This document shows, one piece after another, positions 34,301 through 41,626 of a DNA stretch of 64,000 nucleotides. The DNA comes from CAVZTX01 sp963778375. Lineage in GTDB: Bacteria; Chloroflexota; Ktedonobacteria; Ktedonobacterales; Ktedonobacteraceae. The notes beneath the pieces are model-generated. The model had not been told where the DNA came from and made no database searches. It worked only from the letters and a program-made list of their open reading frames with translations. The DNA lies in contig CAVZTX010000001.1 of NCBI GenBank assembly GCA_963778375.1, positions 297,150-361,149 of the forward strand, read 5' to 3'. Each line of letters opens with the position of its first letter. Within the stretch, counting starts at the first letter, position 1. The position numbers and the translations under genes were made by a program.

Positions 34301-35668
34301 ATGACGCAGACCGAGGACAAAACCCTGTCCAAGGGGGACACTCCGCTTGTCCCAATTGAGAAGATCGTTTCTTTGTGTAAGAGACGAGGCTTTGTCTACC
34401 CCAACTCTGAGATCTATGGCGGGGTCTCAGGCATCTATGACTTCGGGCCGATGGGCGTTGAACTGCGCAACAACATTCGCCGCTACTGGTGGTGGTCAAT
34501 GGTGCAGAACAATGACAACGTCGTAGGTATCGAAGGCAACATTATCACCCATCCTCGTGTGTGGGAAGCCAGCGGGCACGTCGAAAACTTTGTAGATCGC
34601 CTCGTCGATTGCAAAAAATGCAAACGCCGCTTCCGTGTTGATCACCTGCCGCCTGAGAACCTTGAGCAAAACAAGTGCCCTGTATGCGGCGGGGAGCTTA
34701 CCGAGCCACGTGTCTTCAACTTGATGATGGAGACATATATCGGCGTGGTCGAGGGCGAGCGTATGAAAACCTACCTGCGCGGTGAAGCCTGCCAGAACAT
34801 TTACCTGGACTATGATAACGTCTTGAAGTCCTCGCGTATGCAGATACCGTTCGGCATTTGCCAGATAGGGAAGGCCTTCCGCAACGAGGTGACGCCAGGG
34901 AATTTCCTGTTCCGCCAGCGCGAGTTCGAGCAGTGGGATTTGCAATTCTTCGTGCATCCGAGCCAGATGCAGCAGTGGTTTGATTACTGGAAGGAGCGGC
35001 GCTTCGAGTGGTACCAGGGCATCATCAACCACAAGGATCGCATACACTTCCGCGCGCATGGCCCGGATGAACTGGCGCACTATGCTAAACAGGCCTTCGA
35101 CATTGAGTACCAGTCGATACTCGGCTGGCAGGAATGGGAGGGGATTCACTGGCGGCAGGACTGGGACCTCTCGCGTCACAGCCAGTATAGCGGTCAGGAT
35201 TTGAGCTACACCGACCCCGAAACGAAAGAGAAGTACATTCCCTGGATCGTCGAGACCTCAGGCGGTGTGGATCGCACCTTCTTGAACCTGCTACTTGATG
35301 CCTACGAGGAGGAGCCAGACCCATCCGGCAAAGAGCCACGTACAGTACTGCATCTACACCCGATGCTCGCCCCTGTAAAGGTGGCTGTGCTGCCGCTGCA
35401 AAAAAACAAAGGGGAGTTGGTTTCGACCGCCAAGTCCATTCATAAGCGTTTGCAGCGCTTGATGGTCTCGCAATATGACGATGTGGCAAACATCGGTCGT
35501 CGTTATCGCCGCCAGGATGAAATCGGGACGCCCTACTGCGTGACCGTCGATTTCCAAACACTTGAAGATTCGACGGTGACCGTGCGCGAACGCGACGGCA
35601 TGACGCAGATACGTCTTGCCATCGATGAATTGCCCGCGTACTTGTTGGAACGCGTGACCTGGCACTAG
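34301..35668 (+). CDS. glyS: Glycyl-tRNA synthetase, dimeric class II type
   Basis: 455 residues, the length of the alpha2 (eukaryote/archaea/Gram-positive) type. VYPNSEIYGGVSGIYDFGPM is the start of motif 1. A zinc-ribbon insert has CKKCKRRFRVDH and CPVCGG. QIGKAFRNEV and FRQREFEQWDLQFF form motif 2, GGVDRTFLNLLLDAYEEE motif 3. The C-terminal anticodon-binding domain starts near LAPVKVAVLPL. It charges tRNA-Gly. GAGGGAGG precedes the ATG. Expression is governed by the T-box immediately upstream. Confidence 0.97.
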   Translation: MTQTEDKTLSKGDTPLVPIEKIVSLCKRRGFVYPNSEIYGGVSGIYDFGPMGVELRNNIRRYWWWSMVQNNDNVVGIEGNIITHPRVWEASGHVENFVDRLVDCKKCKRRFRVDHLPPENLEQNKCPVCGGELTEPRVFNLMMETYIGVVEGERMKTYLRGEACQNIYLDYDNVLKSSRMQIPFGICQIGKAFRNEVTPGNFLFRQREFEQWDLQFFVHPSQMQQWFDYWKERRFEWYQGIINHKDRIHFRAHGPDELAHYAKQAFDIEYQSILGWQEWEGIHWRQDWDLSRHSQYSGQDLSYTDPETKEKYIPWIVETSGGVDRTFLNLLLDAYEEEPDPSGKEPRTVLHLHPMLAPVKVAVLPLQKNKGELVSTAKSIHKRLQRLMVSQYDDVANIGRRYRRQDEIGTPYCVTVDFQTLEDSTVTVRERDGMTQIRLAIDELPAYLLERVTWH

Positions 35669-35671
35669 ATT

Positions 35672-35749
35672 GTAGGGACCTGATTTATCCTGATCCGTAC
35701 CTGTTGTCACCTTGACTGGATACGAGGGCGCGATAAATCAGGCTCCTAC
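35672..35749. repeat. Long palindromic element downstream of glyS
   Basis: GTAGGGACCTGATTTATC (35672-35689) and GATAAATCAGGCTCCTAC (35732-35749) pair along 18 bases with two mismatches. It belongs to the GATAAATC-cored palindromes of this genome and starts 3 bp after the glyS stop codon, so it may serve as a processing site or terminator. Confidence 0.7.
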
Positions 35750-35876
35750 AGATTCATTTCTGATAATAGGCCCTTGTGCCTATTTTTGTTTGTGCCTTTT
35801 GTGCTCTGGTCTGCGTCTGATATATTGAAAATAGATATGCTCTTTAAACTCATAAAAACAAAAGGAACAATGACAA

Positions 35877-36872
35877 ATGACTCGAATACTTTCATATAAT
35901 ATATTAGTTGGTGGAACAGGCCGTGTGAACCAATTGGCGCAGATGATTGCAGCGGCAAATCCAGACGTAGTTGGGCTGGTTGAGGCGACGAATCCACACG
36001 TGGTCGAGGCACTGGCAGAACGGTTTGGAATGCAGTATCACCTAAGCGGCATCGCCAAGCACCATATGGACGTGCAATTAGCTTTACTGAGTCGCTTACC
36101 AATTGTAAGAACGCAGGTACATAAGCTCTCCGTACTTGCCAAACCAGTTTTAGAGGTAGGTATAGAGGAAGCTGATGGACGAGAACTTACAGTTTTTGTG
36201 GCTCACCTTTCAGCAGCTTTCTCGCATGGTAGGGCAGGTGATGGTATTCGACGGCACGAGGTCCGGGAAATTCTGAGCATTATGCAGACAAGATGGGGAA
36301 CGCCACATCTATTGATGGGCGACTTCAATGCCCTTGCACCAGGTGATCGCCTGCAAGGAAGTATGCTGTTGCGTTATCTGGTAGAGATGGATCGACGCCG
36401 TGCAGAAAGGCCCAAAGATAGTATTGGGCATCCATATCTTAACTTTGTAGTACCACAACCATTACGTTTCCTCAACCCTCTTCTGCGAACTATTCCGCGA
36501 AGCAAGCTGCTCTGCGCACTTTTTGACGAGGCGGGAACACTCTACGCACCACGTGGTAGTATTCGAATGCTCCGCAATGCAGGCTATGCCAATTCTTTCC
36601 GCCACATGAACCCTTACGATCGAGGCTTTACATGTCCAGCAGCAGCACCCGCAGGTCGTATAGATTACATCTTTGCCAGCCCCGAGCTTGCCGAGCGCCT
36701 CACGACATGTCGAGTAATTACAGAGATCGATGGTGTGCCTGCTGAGGATGCAAGTGACCATATGCCCGTAGTAGCGGATTTTGCGGAGGGTGTGAAACTG
36801 GACACAGGAGATGAGAAGCAAGTGATACACCCTGACTCAATAGGTGAATTTGGCGAAGAGATTGCTATGTAG
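35877..36872 (+). CDS. Endonuclease/exonuclease/phosphatase family protein
   Basis: 331 residues of the EEP fold. RILSYNILVGG gives the first Asn, VVGLVEATNP the Mg-binding Glu, LLMGDFNALAPGD the catalytic GDFN, GRIDYIFASPEL the IDY(I/V) strand, and ASDHMPVVADF the SDHxP motif. Members cleave phosphodiesters in DNA, RNA, inositides or sphingomyelin; with no signal peptide this one is probably cytoplasmic. The substrate is unknown. AAAGGA lies upstream of the ATG. Confidence 0.9.
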   Translation: MTRILSYNILVGGTGRVNQLAQMIAAANPDVVGLVEATNPHVVEALAERFGMQYHLSGIAKHHMDVQLALLSRLPIVRTQVHKLSVLAKPVLEVGIEEADGRELTVFVAHLSAAFSHGRAGDGIRRHEVREILSIMQTRWGTPHLLMGDFNALAPGDRLQGSMLLRYLVEMDRRRAERPKDSIGHPYLNFVVPQPLRFLNPLLRTIPRSKLLCALFDEAGTLYAPRGSIRMLRNAGYANSFRHMNPYDRGFTCPAAAPAGRIDYIFASPELAERLTTCRVITEIDGVPAEDASDHMPVVADFAEGVKLDTGDEKQVIHPDSIGEFGEEIAM

Positions 36873-36897
36873 AGGTCTGACAGAAATGCCACCAGAA

Positions 36898-36921
36898 GGG
36901 CGCAATAAATCGCGCCCCTAC
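36898..36921. repeat. Palindromic element, GGGCGC-AATAAAT-CGCGCCCCTAC type
   Basis: A short hairpin between the convergent EEP and dnaJ genes, with arms GGGCGC and GCGCCC. It is placed where it could end both transcripts. Confidence 0.65.
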
Positions 36922-36930
36922 GTTGGTGGT

Positions 36931-38067
36931 CTATTGAAACACATCCTTTGTTTTCTCAAACAGGTTGCGGAAGATATTTTTATCATTTTGCTCGCTTTGT
37001 TCGCGTTCAAGGCGAGCAAATTCTTCGAGCAGACGCTTCTGCTCAGCATTCAGGTTGGTTGGCGTAACTACTTTGACGAGTACATGCTGATCGCCGCGAG
37101 CACTACTATGCACTACTGGTACGCCCATACCTTTCATACGGAAGGAACGGCCGCTTTGTGTGCCTGCCGGGATCTTGAGCGTCGTCGATTTGCCATCGAC
37201 AGTTGGCACATCAACCTCATCACCAAGGGCTGCTTGCGCGAAGCTAACCGGCAATTCATAGATGATGTCGTTGCCCTGCCGTTTGAAGAATGGGTGGGGT
37301 TTTACCGTCAGGATCACATACAGGTTACCCGGTGTACCGCCACGTGCGCTCACCTCGCCTTCACCGGTAACACGTACATTAATACCATCGTCCACGCCGG
37401 CAGGAATATTCACCACCACGCGTCGATTGTTACGCACACGGCCCTGGCCTCGACATTTCTCGCAGGGAGTGGTAATCACACGGCCCTCGCCTCGACAGCG
37501 CTCACACATCGTGACATTGACGAACTGTCCAAAAATGGACTGCTGTACACGTCGAATTTCACCCGTTCCTTGACAGGCGGAACAACGTGCCGTTGATGTG
37601 CCCGGCTGCGCACCGTTGCCACGGCATGTCGGACAGGTCTCCCAACGCGGTAACTCGATTTCTTTCTGACAGCCAAAGATGGCTTCCTCAAAGGTAATCG
37701 TAAGATCGTAGCGGAGATCGGCACCTCGCTGTGTCCCTGTGCGCCGCTGTGATCCAGTTGCGCTGGCAAAGAAAGTCTCGAAGAGATCATTAATGCTGCC
37801 AAACCCGCTGAAATCACCAAACCCTGCACCGGCACCATTACCCAGTCCAGCATGCCCATACCGGTCGTAGGCAGCACGCTTCTGCGGGTCGCTTAGCACT
37901 TCATAAGCTTCATTTATCTCAACAAAGCGGGCCTCCGCTCCCTGCTCTTTGTTGGCATCCGGGTGATACTGCTTGGCAAGGCGACGATATGATTTTTTCA
38001 ATTCGTCGTCGCTCGCGTTGCGCGATACACCTAATACCTCATAATAATCTCGTTTATTAGTGGCCAT
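36931..38067 (-). CDS. dnaJ: Molecular chaperone DnaJ
   Basis: 378 residues from the ATG at 38067 (AAGGA 8 nt upstream; an ATG at 38085 lacks one). J domain (about 5-70) with YHPDANK (HPD), a Gly/Phe-rich region (about 75-115), four zinc CxxCxGxG motifs (CPTCRGNG, CSACQGTG, CERCRGEG, CEKCRGQG), and two C-terminal beta domains. It stimulates DnaK ATPase and delivers substrates. It is the third gene of the hrcA-dnaK-dnaJ cluster. Confidence 0.97.
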   Translation of the reverse strand: MATNKRDYYEVLGVSRNASDDELKKSYRRLAKQYHPDANKEQGAEARFVEINEAYEVLSDPQKRAAYDRYGHAGLGNGAGAGFGDFSGFGSINDLFETFFASATGSQRRTGTQRGADLRYDLTITFEEAIFGCQKEIELPRWETCPTCRGNGAQPGTSTARCSACQGTGEIRRVQQSIFGQFVNVTMCERCRGEGRVITTPCEKCRGQGRVRNNRRVVVNIPAGVDDGINVRVTGEGEVSARGGTPGNLYVILTVKPHPFFKRQGNDIIYELPVSFAQAALGDEVDVPTVDGKSTTLKIPAGTQSGRSFRMKGMGVPVVHSSARGDQHVLVKVVTPTNLNAEQKRLLEEFARLEREQSEQNDKNIFRNLFEKTKDVFQ

Positions 38068-38191
38068 CTGCTGGTCCTTTGCCATCAGAAACAGGGCGCG
38101 GTTGAATCCGCGCTACCGAACTTCATATTGATTTACTACGTGTCATGTAATACTACGTTGTTTATAAGTTATATGCAAGGGTATAGCCCAG

Positions 38192-38218
38192 GTAGGGGCG
38201 TATCGTATACGCCCCTAC
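38192..38218. repeat. Perfect 27-bp palindromic element
   Basis: GTAGGGGCGTA-TCGTA-TACGCCCCTAC: 11-bp perfect arms in the gap between dnaK and dnaJ. It could stabilise or partly end the dnaK message and so lower dnaJ expression. Confidence 0.75.
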
Positions 38219-38224
38219 ACGGGA

Positions 38225-40147
38225 TTACATTTCTTTGTACTCGCCTTCGATGGTGTCATCATGGGGGCCACCCTCGTCGGAGGGATTGCCTTGCTGCCCA
38301 CCAAAGTCGGCTCCAGGCTCACCGCTAGCGCCCGCGCCTGCACCGGCCTGACGATAGATGGATTCGCTGATACGATGGAAGGATTGCTCCAGGCTCTCGC
38401 GCGAAGATTTGATACGAGCCACATCATCGGTTGACAACGCGGCACGGATATCAGCAATCTTGCCCTCCAATTCGCCCTTTTGCTCGGAAGTGATTTTGTC
38501 ACCCAACTCGGCGATGCTCTTCTCGGCGCGATAGGCTGCGCTATCAGCTAGATTGCGCTCTTCCACCTCTTCCTTGCGGAGCTTGTCTTCGGCGGCATGC
38601 GACTCAGCATCACGCACCATGCGATCGATCTGGTCCTTGGACAGTCCGCTGGAAGCGACAATCGTGATTTTCTGCTCACGGCCTGTGCCCTTGTCGCGTG
38701 CTGACACATTCACAATGCCGTTGGCGTCGATATCAAAGGTCACTTCAATCTGCGGCACCCCACGTGGAGCGGGAGGAATGCCATCCAGGATGAAGCTGCC
38801 CAGCGAGCGGTTGTCTTTGGCAAACTCACGTTCGCCCTGCAACACGTTGATCTCTACGCTTGGCTGGCTATCGCTGGCTGTTGAGAAGACCTGACCCTTC
38901 TGGGTGGGAATGGTGGTGTTGCGCTCGATCAAGCGTGTAAAGACGCCACCCAGTGTTTCAATACCTAGCGAGAGAGGGGTCACATCCAGCAGCAGCACAT
39001 CTTTCACGTCGCCAGTCAAAACGCCTGCCTGGATGGCTGCACCCACAGCAACCACTTCATCAGGGTTCACGCCGCGATGCGGGTCTCGATCAAAGATGCG
39101 CCGCACCAGTGTTTGCACCGCTGGCATGCGAGTCTGTCCGCCAACGAGTACTACTTCCTGGATGTCGCCCGGACGTACTCCCGCGTCGGAGAGTGCCGTC
39201 ATCACCGGTTTGCGCGATTTCTCGATCAGGTCTTCCACCAACTGCTCAAGCTTTGAGCGCGAGAGCGTCATATTCAGATGCTTCGGGCCGCTGGCATCAG
39301 CAGTGATAAAGGGCAGGTTAATCTCGGTCTGCATCGAGCTGGACAGTTCCTTCTTCGCCTTCTCCGCAGCCTCTTTCAAACGCTGCAATGCCATGCGATC
39401 CTGTCTCAGGTCAATGCCCTGCTCCTTGCGGAACTCATCAGCCATCCAGTTGATAATGCGCTGGTCAAAGTCATCGCCACCCAGGTGCGTGTCACCATTG
39501 GTGCTCTTGACCTCGAACACACCATCACCAAGCTCAAGGATGGAGATGTCGAATGTACCACCACCAAGGTCATAGACGCCGATGCGCTCATCTTTTTTCT
39601 TATCCAGGCCATAGGCCAGTGAAGCAGCGGTCGGCTCGTTGATGATGCGCAGCACTTCGAGACCGGCGATGCGCCCTGCATCCTTGGTCGCTTGACGCTG
39701 GGCGTCGTTAAAGTAGGCGGGGACAGTGATGACCGCCTGCGTCACTCGTTCGCCCAAGTAGGCTTCAGCATCGGTCTTGAGCTTCTGTAAGATCATTGCC
39801 GAGATTTCTGGTGGGCTGTATTGCTTGCCCTGCACCTCTACCCAGGCATCGCCGTTGCTTGCTCGCACCACTTTATAAGGTACCAGCCGCTTGTCACGGT
39901 CAACTTCAGGATCATCGTATTTGCGACCCATGAAGCGCTTGATGGAATACACGGTATTTTCTGGGTTGGTGACGGCTTGGCGCTTGGCCACTTCGCCGAC
40001 CAGTCGCTCGCCGCTCTTGTTCATAGCTACGATGGAGGGCGTGGTACGCGCTCCTTCTGCATTGGGAATGACCACCGGCTCGCCGCCTTCCATCACGGCC
40101 ACGCACGAGTTGGTTGTTCCCAGATCGATTCCAATAACCTTTGGCAC
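38225..40147 (-). CDS. dnaK: Molecular chaperone DnaK (Hsp70)
   Basis: 640 residues, a typical length. The ATPase domain has IGIDLGTTNSCVAV, VITVPAYFNDAQRQATKDAG, RIINEPTAASLAYG and VYDLGGGTFDISIL, with the interdomain linker DVLLLDVTPLSLGIET. The substrate-binding domain has the usual NTTIPT stretch, and the C-terminus ends in an acidic tail (DDTIEGEYKEM) after a Gly/Ala-rich segment. The start is GTG at 40147 with AGGAGG 5 nt upstream. It lies between hrcA and dnaJ; grpE is absent. Confidence 0.98.
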   Translation of the reverse strand: MPKVIGIDLGTTNSCVAVMEGGEPVVIPNAEGARTTPSIVAMNKSGERLVGEVAKRQAVTNPENTVYSIKRFMGRKYDDPEVDRDKRLVPYKVVRASNGDAWVEVQGKQYSPPEISAMILQKLKTDAEAYLGERVTQAVITVPAYFNDAQRQATKDAGRIAGLEVLRIINEPTAASLAYGLDKKKDERIGVYDLGGGTFDISILELGDGVFEVKSTNGDTHLGGDDFDQRIINWMADEFRKEQGIDLRQDRMALQRLKEAAEKAKKELSSSMQTEINLPFITADASGPKHLNMTLSRSKLEQLVEDLIEKSRKPVMTALSDAGVRPGDIQEVVLVGGQTRMPAVQTLVRRIFDRDPHRGVNPDEVVAVGAAIQAGVLTGDVKDVLLLDVTPLSLGIETLGGVFTRLIERNTTIPTQKGQVFSTASDSQPSVEINVLQGEREFAKDNRSLGSFILDGIPPAPRGVPQIEVTFDIDANGIVNVSARDKGTGREQKITIVASSGLSKDQIDRMVRDAESHAAEDKLRKEEVEERNLADSAAYRAEKSIAELGDKITSEQKGELEGKIADIRAALSTDDVARIKSSRESLEQSFHRISESIYRQAGAGAGASGEPGADFGGQQGNPSDEGGPHDDTIEGEYKEM

Positions 40148-40172
40148 AGTTGCCTCCTCTATAATAATTACT

Positions 40173-40195
40173 GTAGGGCCCGATTTATCGCGGCC
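40173..40195. repeat. Partial palindromic element upstream of dnaK
   Basis: GTAGGGCCCGATTTATCGCG plus GCC resembles one half of the 35672-35749 element. It lies in the 123-bp hrcA-dnaK gap. Confidence 0.5.
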
Positions 40196-40270
40196 ATCGC
40201 CGATGTATCGGCTCTCTGTGTGTATTATCTGTTGTTCCGTTTGGATTATCTGGTAGTCGTAGTTCGTTAC

Positions 40271-41326
40271 CTATTCGTATCCATACACTTCGGCAATCAG
40301 TTCATTCATCACCTGCGCCATATAGCGTACGACGGCGATGGCACGACCATATTGCATGCGGGTAGGACCAATTACGCCTAGCAGTCCCCCAATTTTGCCT
40401 TCCTGACCATAGCGAGCTACCACCAGACTCACATCCCTCATATCATCCCATTCGTTCTCGCCACCAATAATCACCTGGACGCCGTCCGATTCACGCAAGT
40501 GCGATGCAAGCGCTGGTAAGAATCGATTTTGCTCCAGGACTTCCATGACTTTGCGCATGCGCTCGCTACGTTCTTGTTCTGGCCCCATGCGGCTAAATTC
40601 CGGCTGCTCCAGAATATTCACCACACCTTCCCGATAGAAAACGTCACCCTGGGGATCGCCATGTTGCTCAAGTATGTGCACGATGGTGCTAGCTATCAAA
40701 CGTTCTACCAATGAGAAATCTTGCTGGCTCAGGATGGCATTTACTTCAGCAGCACTTTTATGCTGGAAGAGCTCATTGAGATGGACGGCCAGATTGCTTA
40801 GCTCCTCTTGCTCGATGGGAGCTTCCAGAAGTAGCCTCTGCTGCTTTACCGTACCATCGGTCAGAACCAGCACAAGATGAGCAGAGAGGTCCGTGACCGA
40901 AAGCACTTCAAAGTGCTTCAGCTGGCCTTCGTCCGCGCGTGGCGGCGTCATGACGGCAGCACTATGCAGAAGCCGCGCCATTACCGAGGCTGTCAGCCGC
41001 ACCCACTGATCCAGTTGATCCTGCACCTGGTAGAATTGATGGCGAATGAGGCGTTGCTCATCAAGTGAGAGTGCTGACTCTTGCATGAGGTGTTCTACAA
41101 AGTAGCGATATCCGAGGTCCGTAGGCACACGTCCGGCAGAGGTATGCGGTTGATAGATCAAACTCGCCTCTTCCAACCCCGCCAGTTCATGGCGAACGGT
41201 GGCAGAACTGAAGTCAAGTGTATACTTGCGCACCAGGGTTTCGGATGCAACCGGTGTTGCGGTATGAATATACTCCTCGACAAGCGCCCGCAGAATCTGT
41301 TGTTTGCGCTGGCTCAGTTGAATCAT
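40271..41326 (-). CDS. hrcA: Heat-inducible transcription repressor HrcA
   Basis: 351 residues, normal for HrcA. The N-terminal winged helix (about 1-75) reads SQRKQQILRALVEEYIHTAT, PVASETLVRKY and FSSATVRHELAGLEE, then TSAGRVPTDLGYRYFV. The GAF-like middle domain and C-terminal VIIGGENEWDDMRDVSLVVA and GVIGPTRMQYGRAIAVVRY are typical. HrcA binds CIRCE operators and represses class I heat-shock genes; a CIRCE-like sequence lies exactly on the promoter of this gene. Confidence 0.96.
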   Translation of the reverse strand: MIQLSQRKQQILRALVEEYIHTATPVASETLVRKYTLDFSSATVRHELAGLEEASLIYQPHTSAGRVPTDLGYRYFVEHLMQESALSLDEQRLIRHQFYQVQDQLDQWVRLTASVMARLLHSAAVMTPPRADEGQLKHFEVLSVTDLSAHLVLVLTDGTVKQQRLLLEAPIEQEELSNLAVHLNELFQHKSAAEVNAILSQQDFSLVERLIASTIVHILEQHGDPQGDVFYREGVVNILEQPEFSRMGPEQERSERMRKVMEVLEQNRFLPALASHLRESDGVQVIIGGENEWDDMRDVSLVVARYGQEGKIGGLLGVIGPTRMQYGRAIAVVRYMAQVMNELIAEVYGYE

Positions 41327-41420
41327 CTCGTTAAGAGAACCTCATTACATAGAGATATTGATAGTATACGTCATTCGTCAATAATGATTGCTAGCAATCG
41401 CATGAAAGGACTGCGAATAC

Positions 41421-41450
41421 AGAATAGCACTCAAGTAAGAGGATTGTCAA
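41421..41450 (-). promoter_or_regulatory. hrcA promoter with CIRCE-like operator
   Basis: On the minus strand TTGACA (41450-41445), an 18-bp spacer and TATTCT (41426-41421) form the promoter. The plus strand reads ATAGCACTC-N9-GATTGTCAA (41424-41450) against the CIRCE consensus TTAGCACTC-N9-GAGTGCTAA, a match of 14 of 18 bases with the exact 9-bp spacing. One half is nearly perfect, the other degenerate. HrcA bound here would block both promoter elements and so autoregulate the operon. Confidence 0.7.
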
Positions 41451-41526
41451 GTGGAATAGGTTGAATTGACATGGTGTGTGAAGGAGTACTGGAGCGCTTG
41501 ACAAGAGCAGAAAGGACAACTCAGGG

Positions 41527-41592
41527 ATCCCCACCCTTACTATGAACGATTTGAAAGTGCACTGGGCCATCATAGTAAGGGCGGGGTGGGGT
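41527..41592. repeat. Large hairpin downstream of the PBP gene
   Basis: ATCCCCACCCTTACTATGA (41527-41545) pairs with TCATAGTAAGGG plus GGTGGGG (41570-41591) with a small bulge. It lies after the stop codon of the minus-strand PBP gene, upstream of hrcA, and may act as a terminator although no T run follows. Confidence 0.55.
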
Positions 41593-41626
41593 TAATAACG
41601 AGTGGCAACCCTTGGTTCACCCTGGC

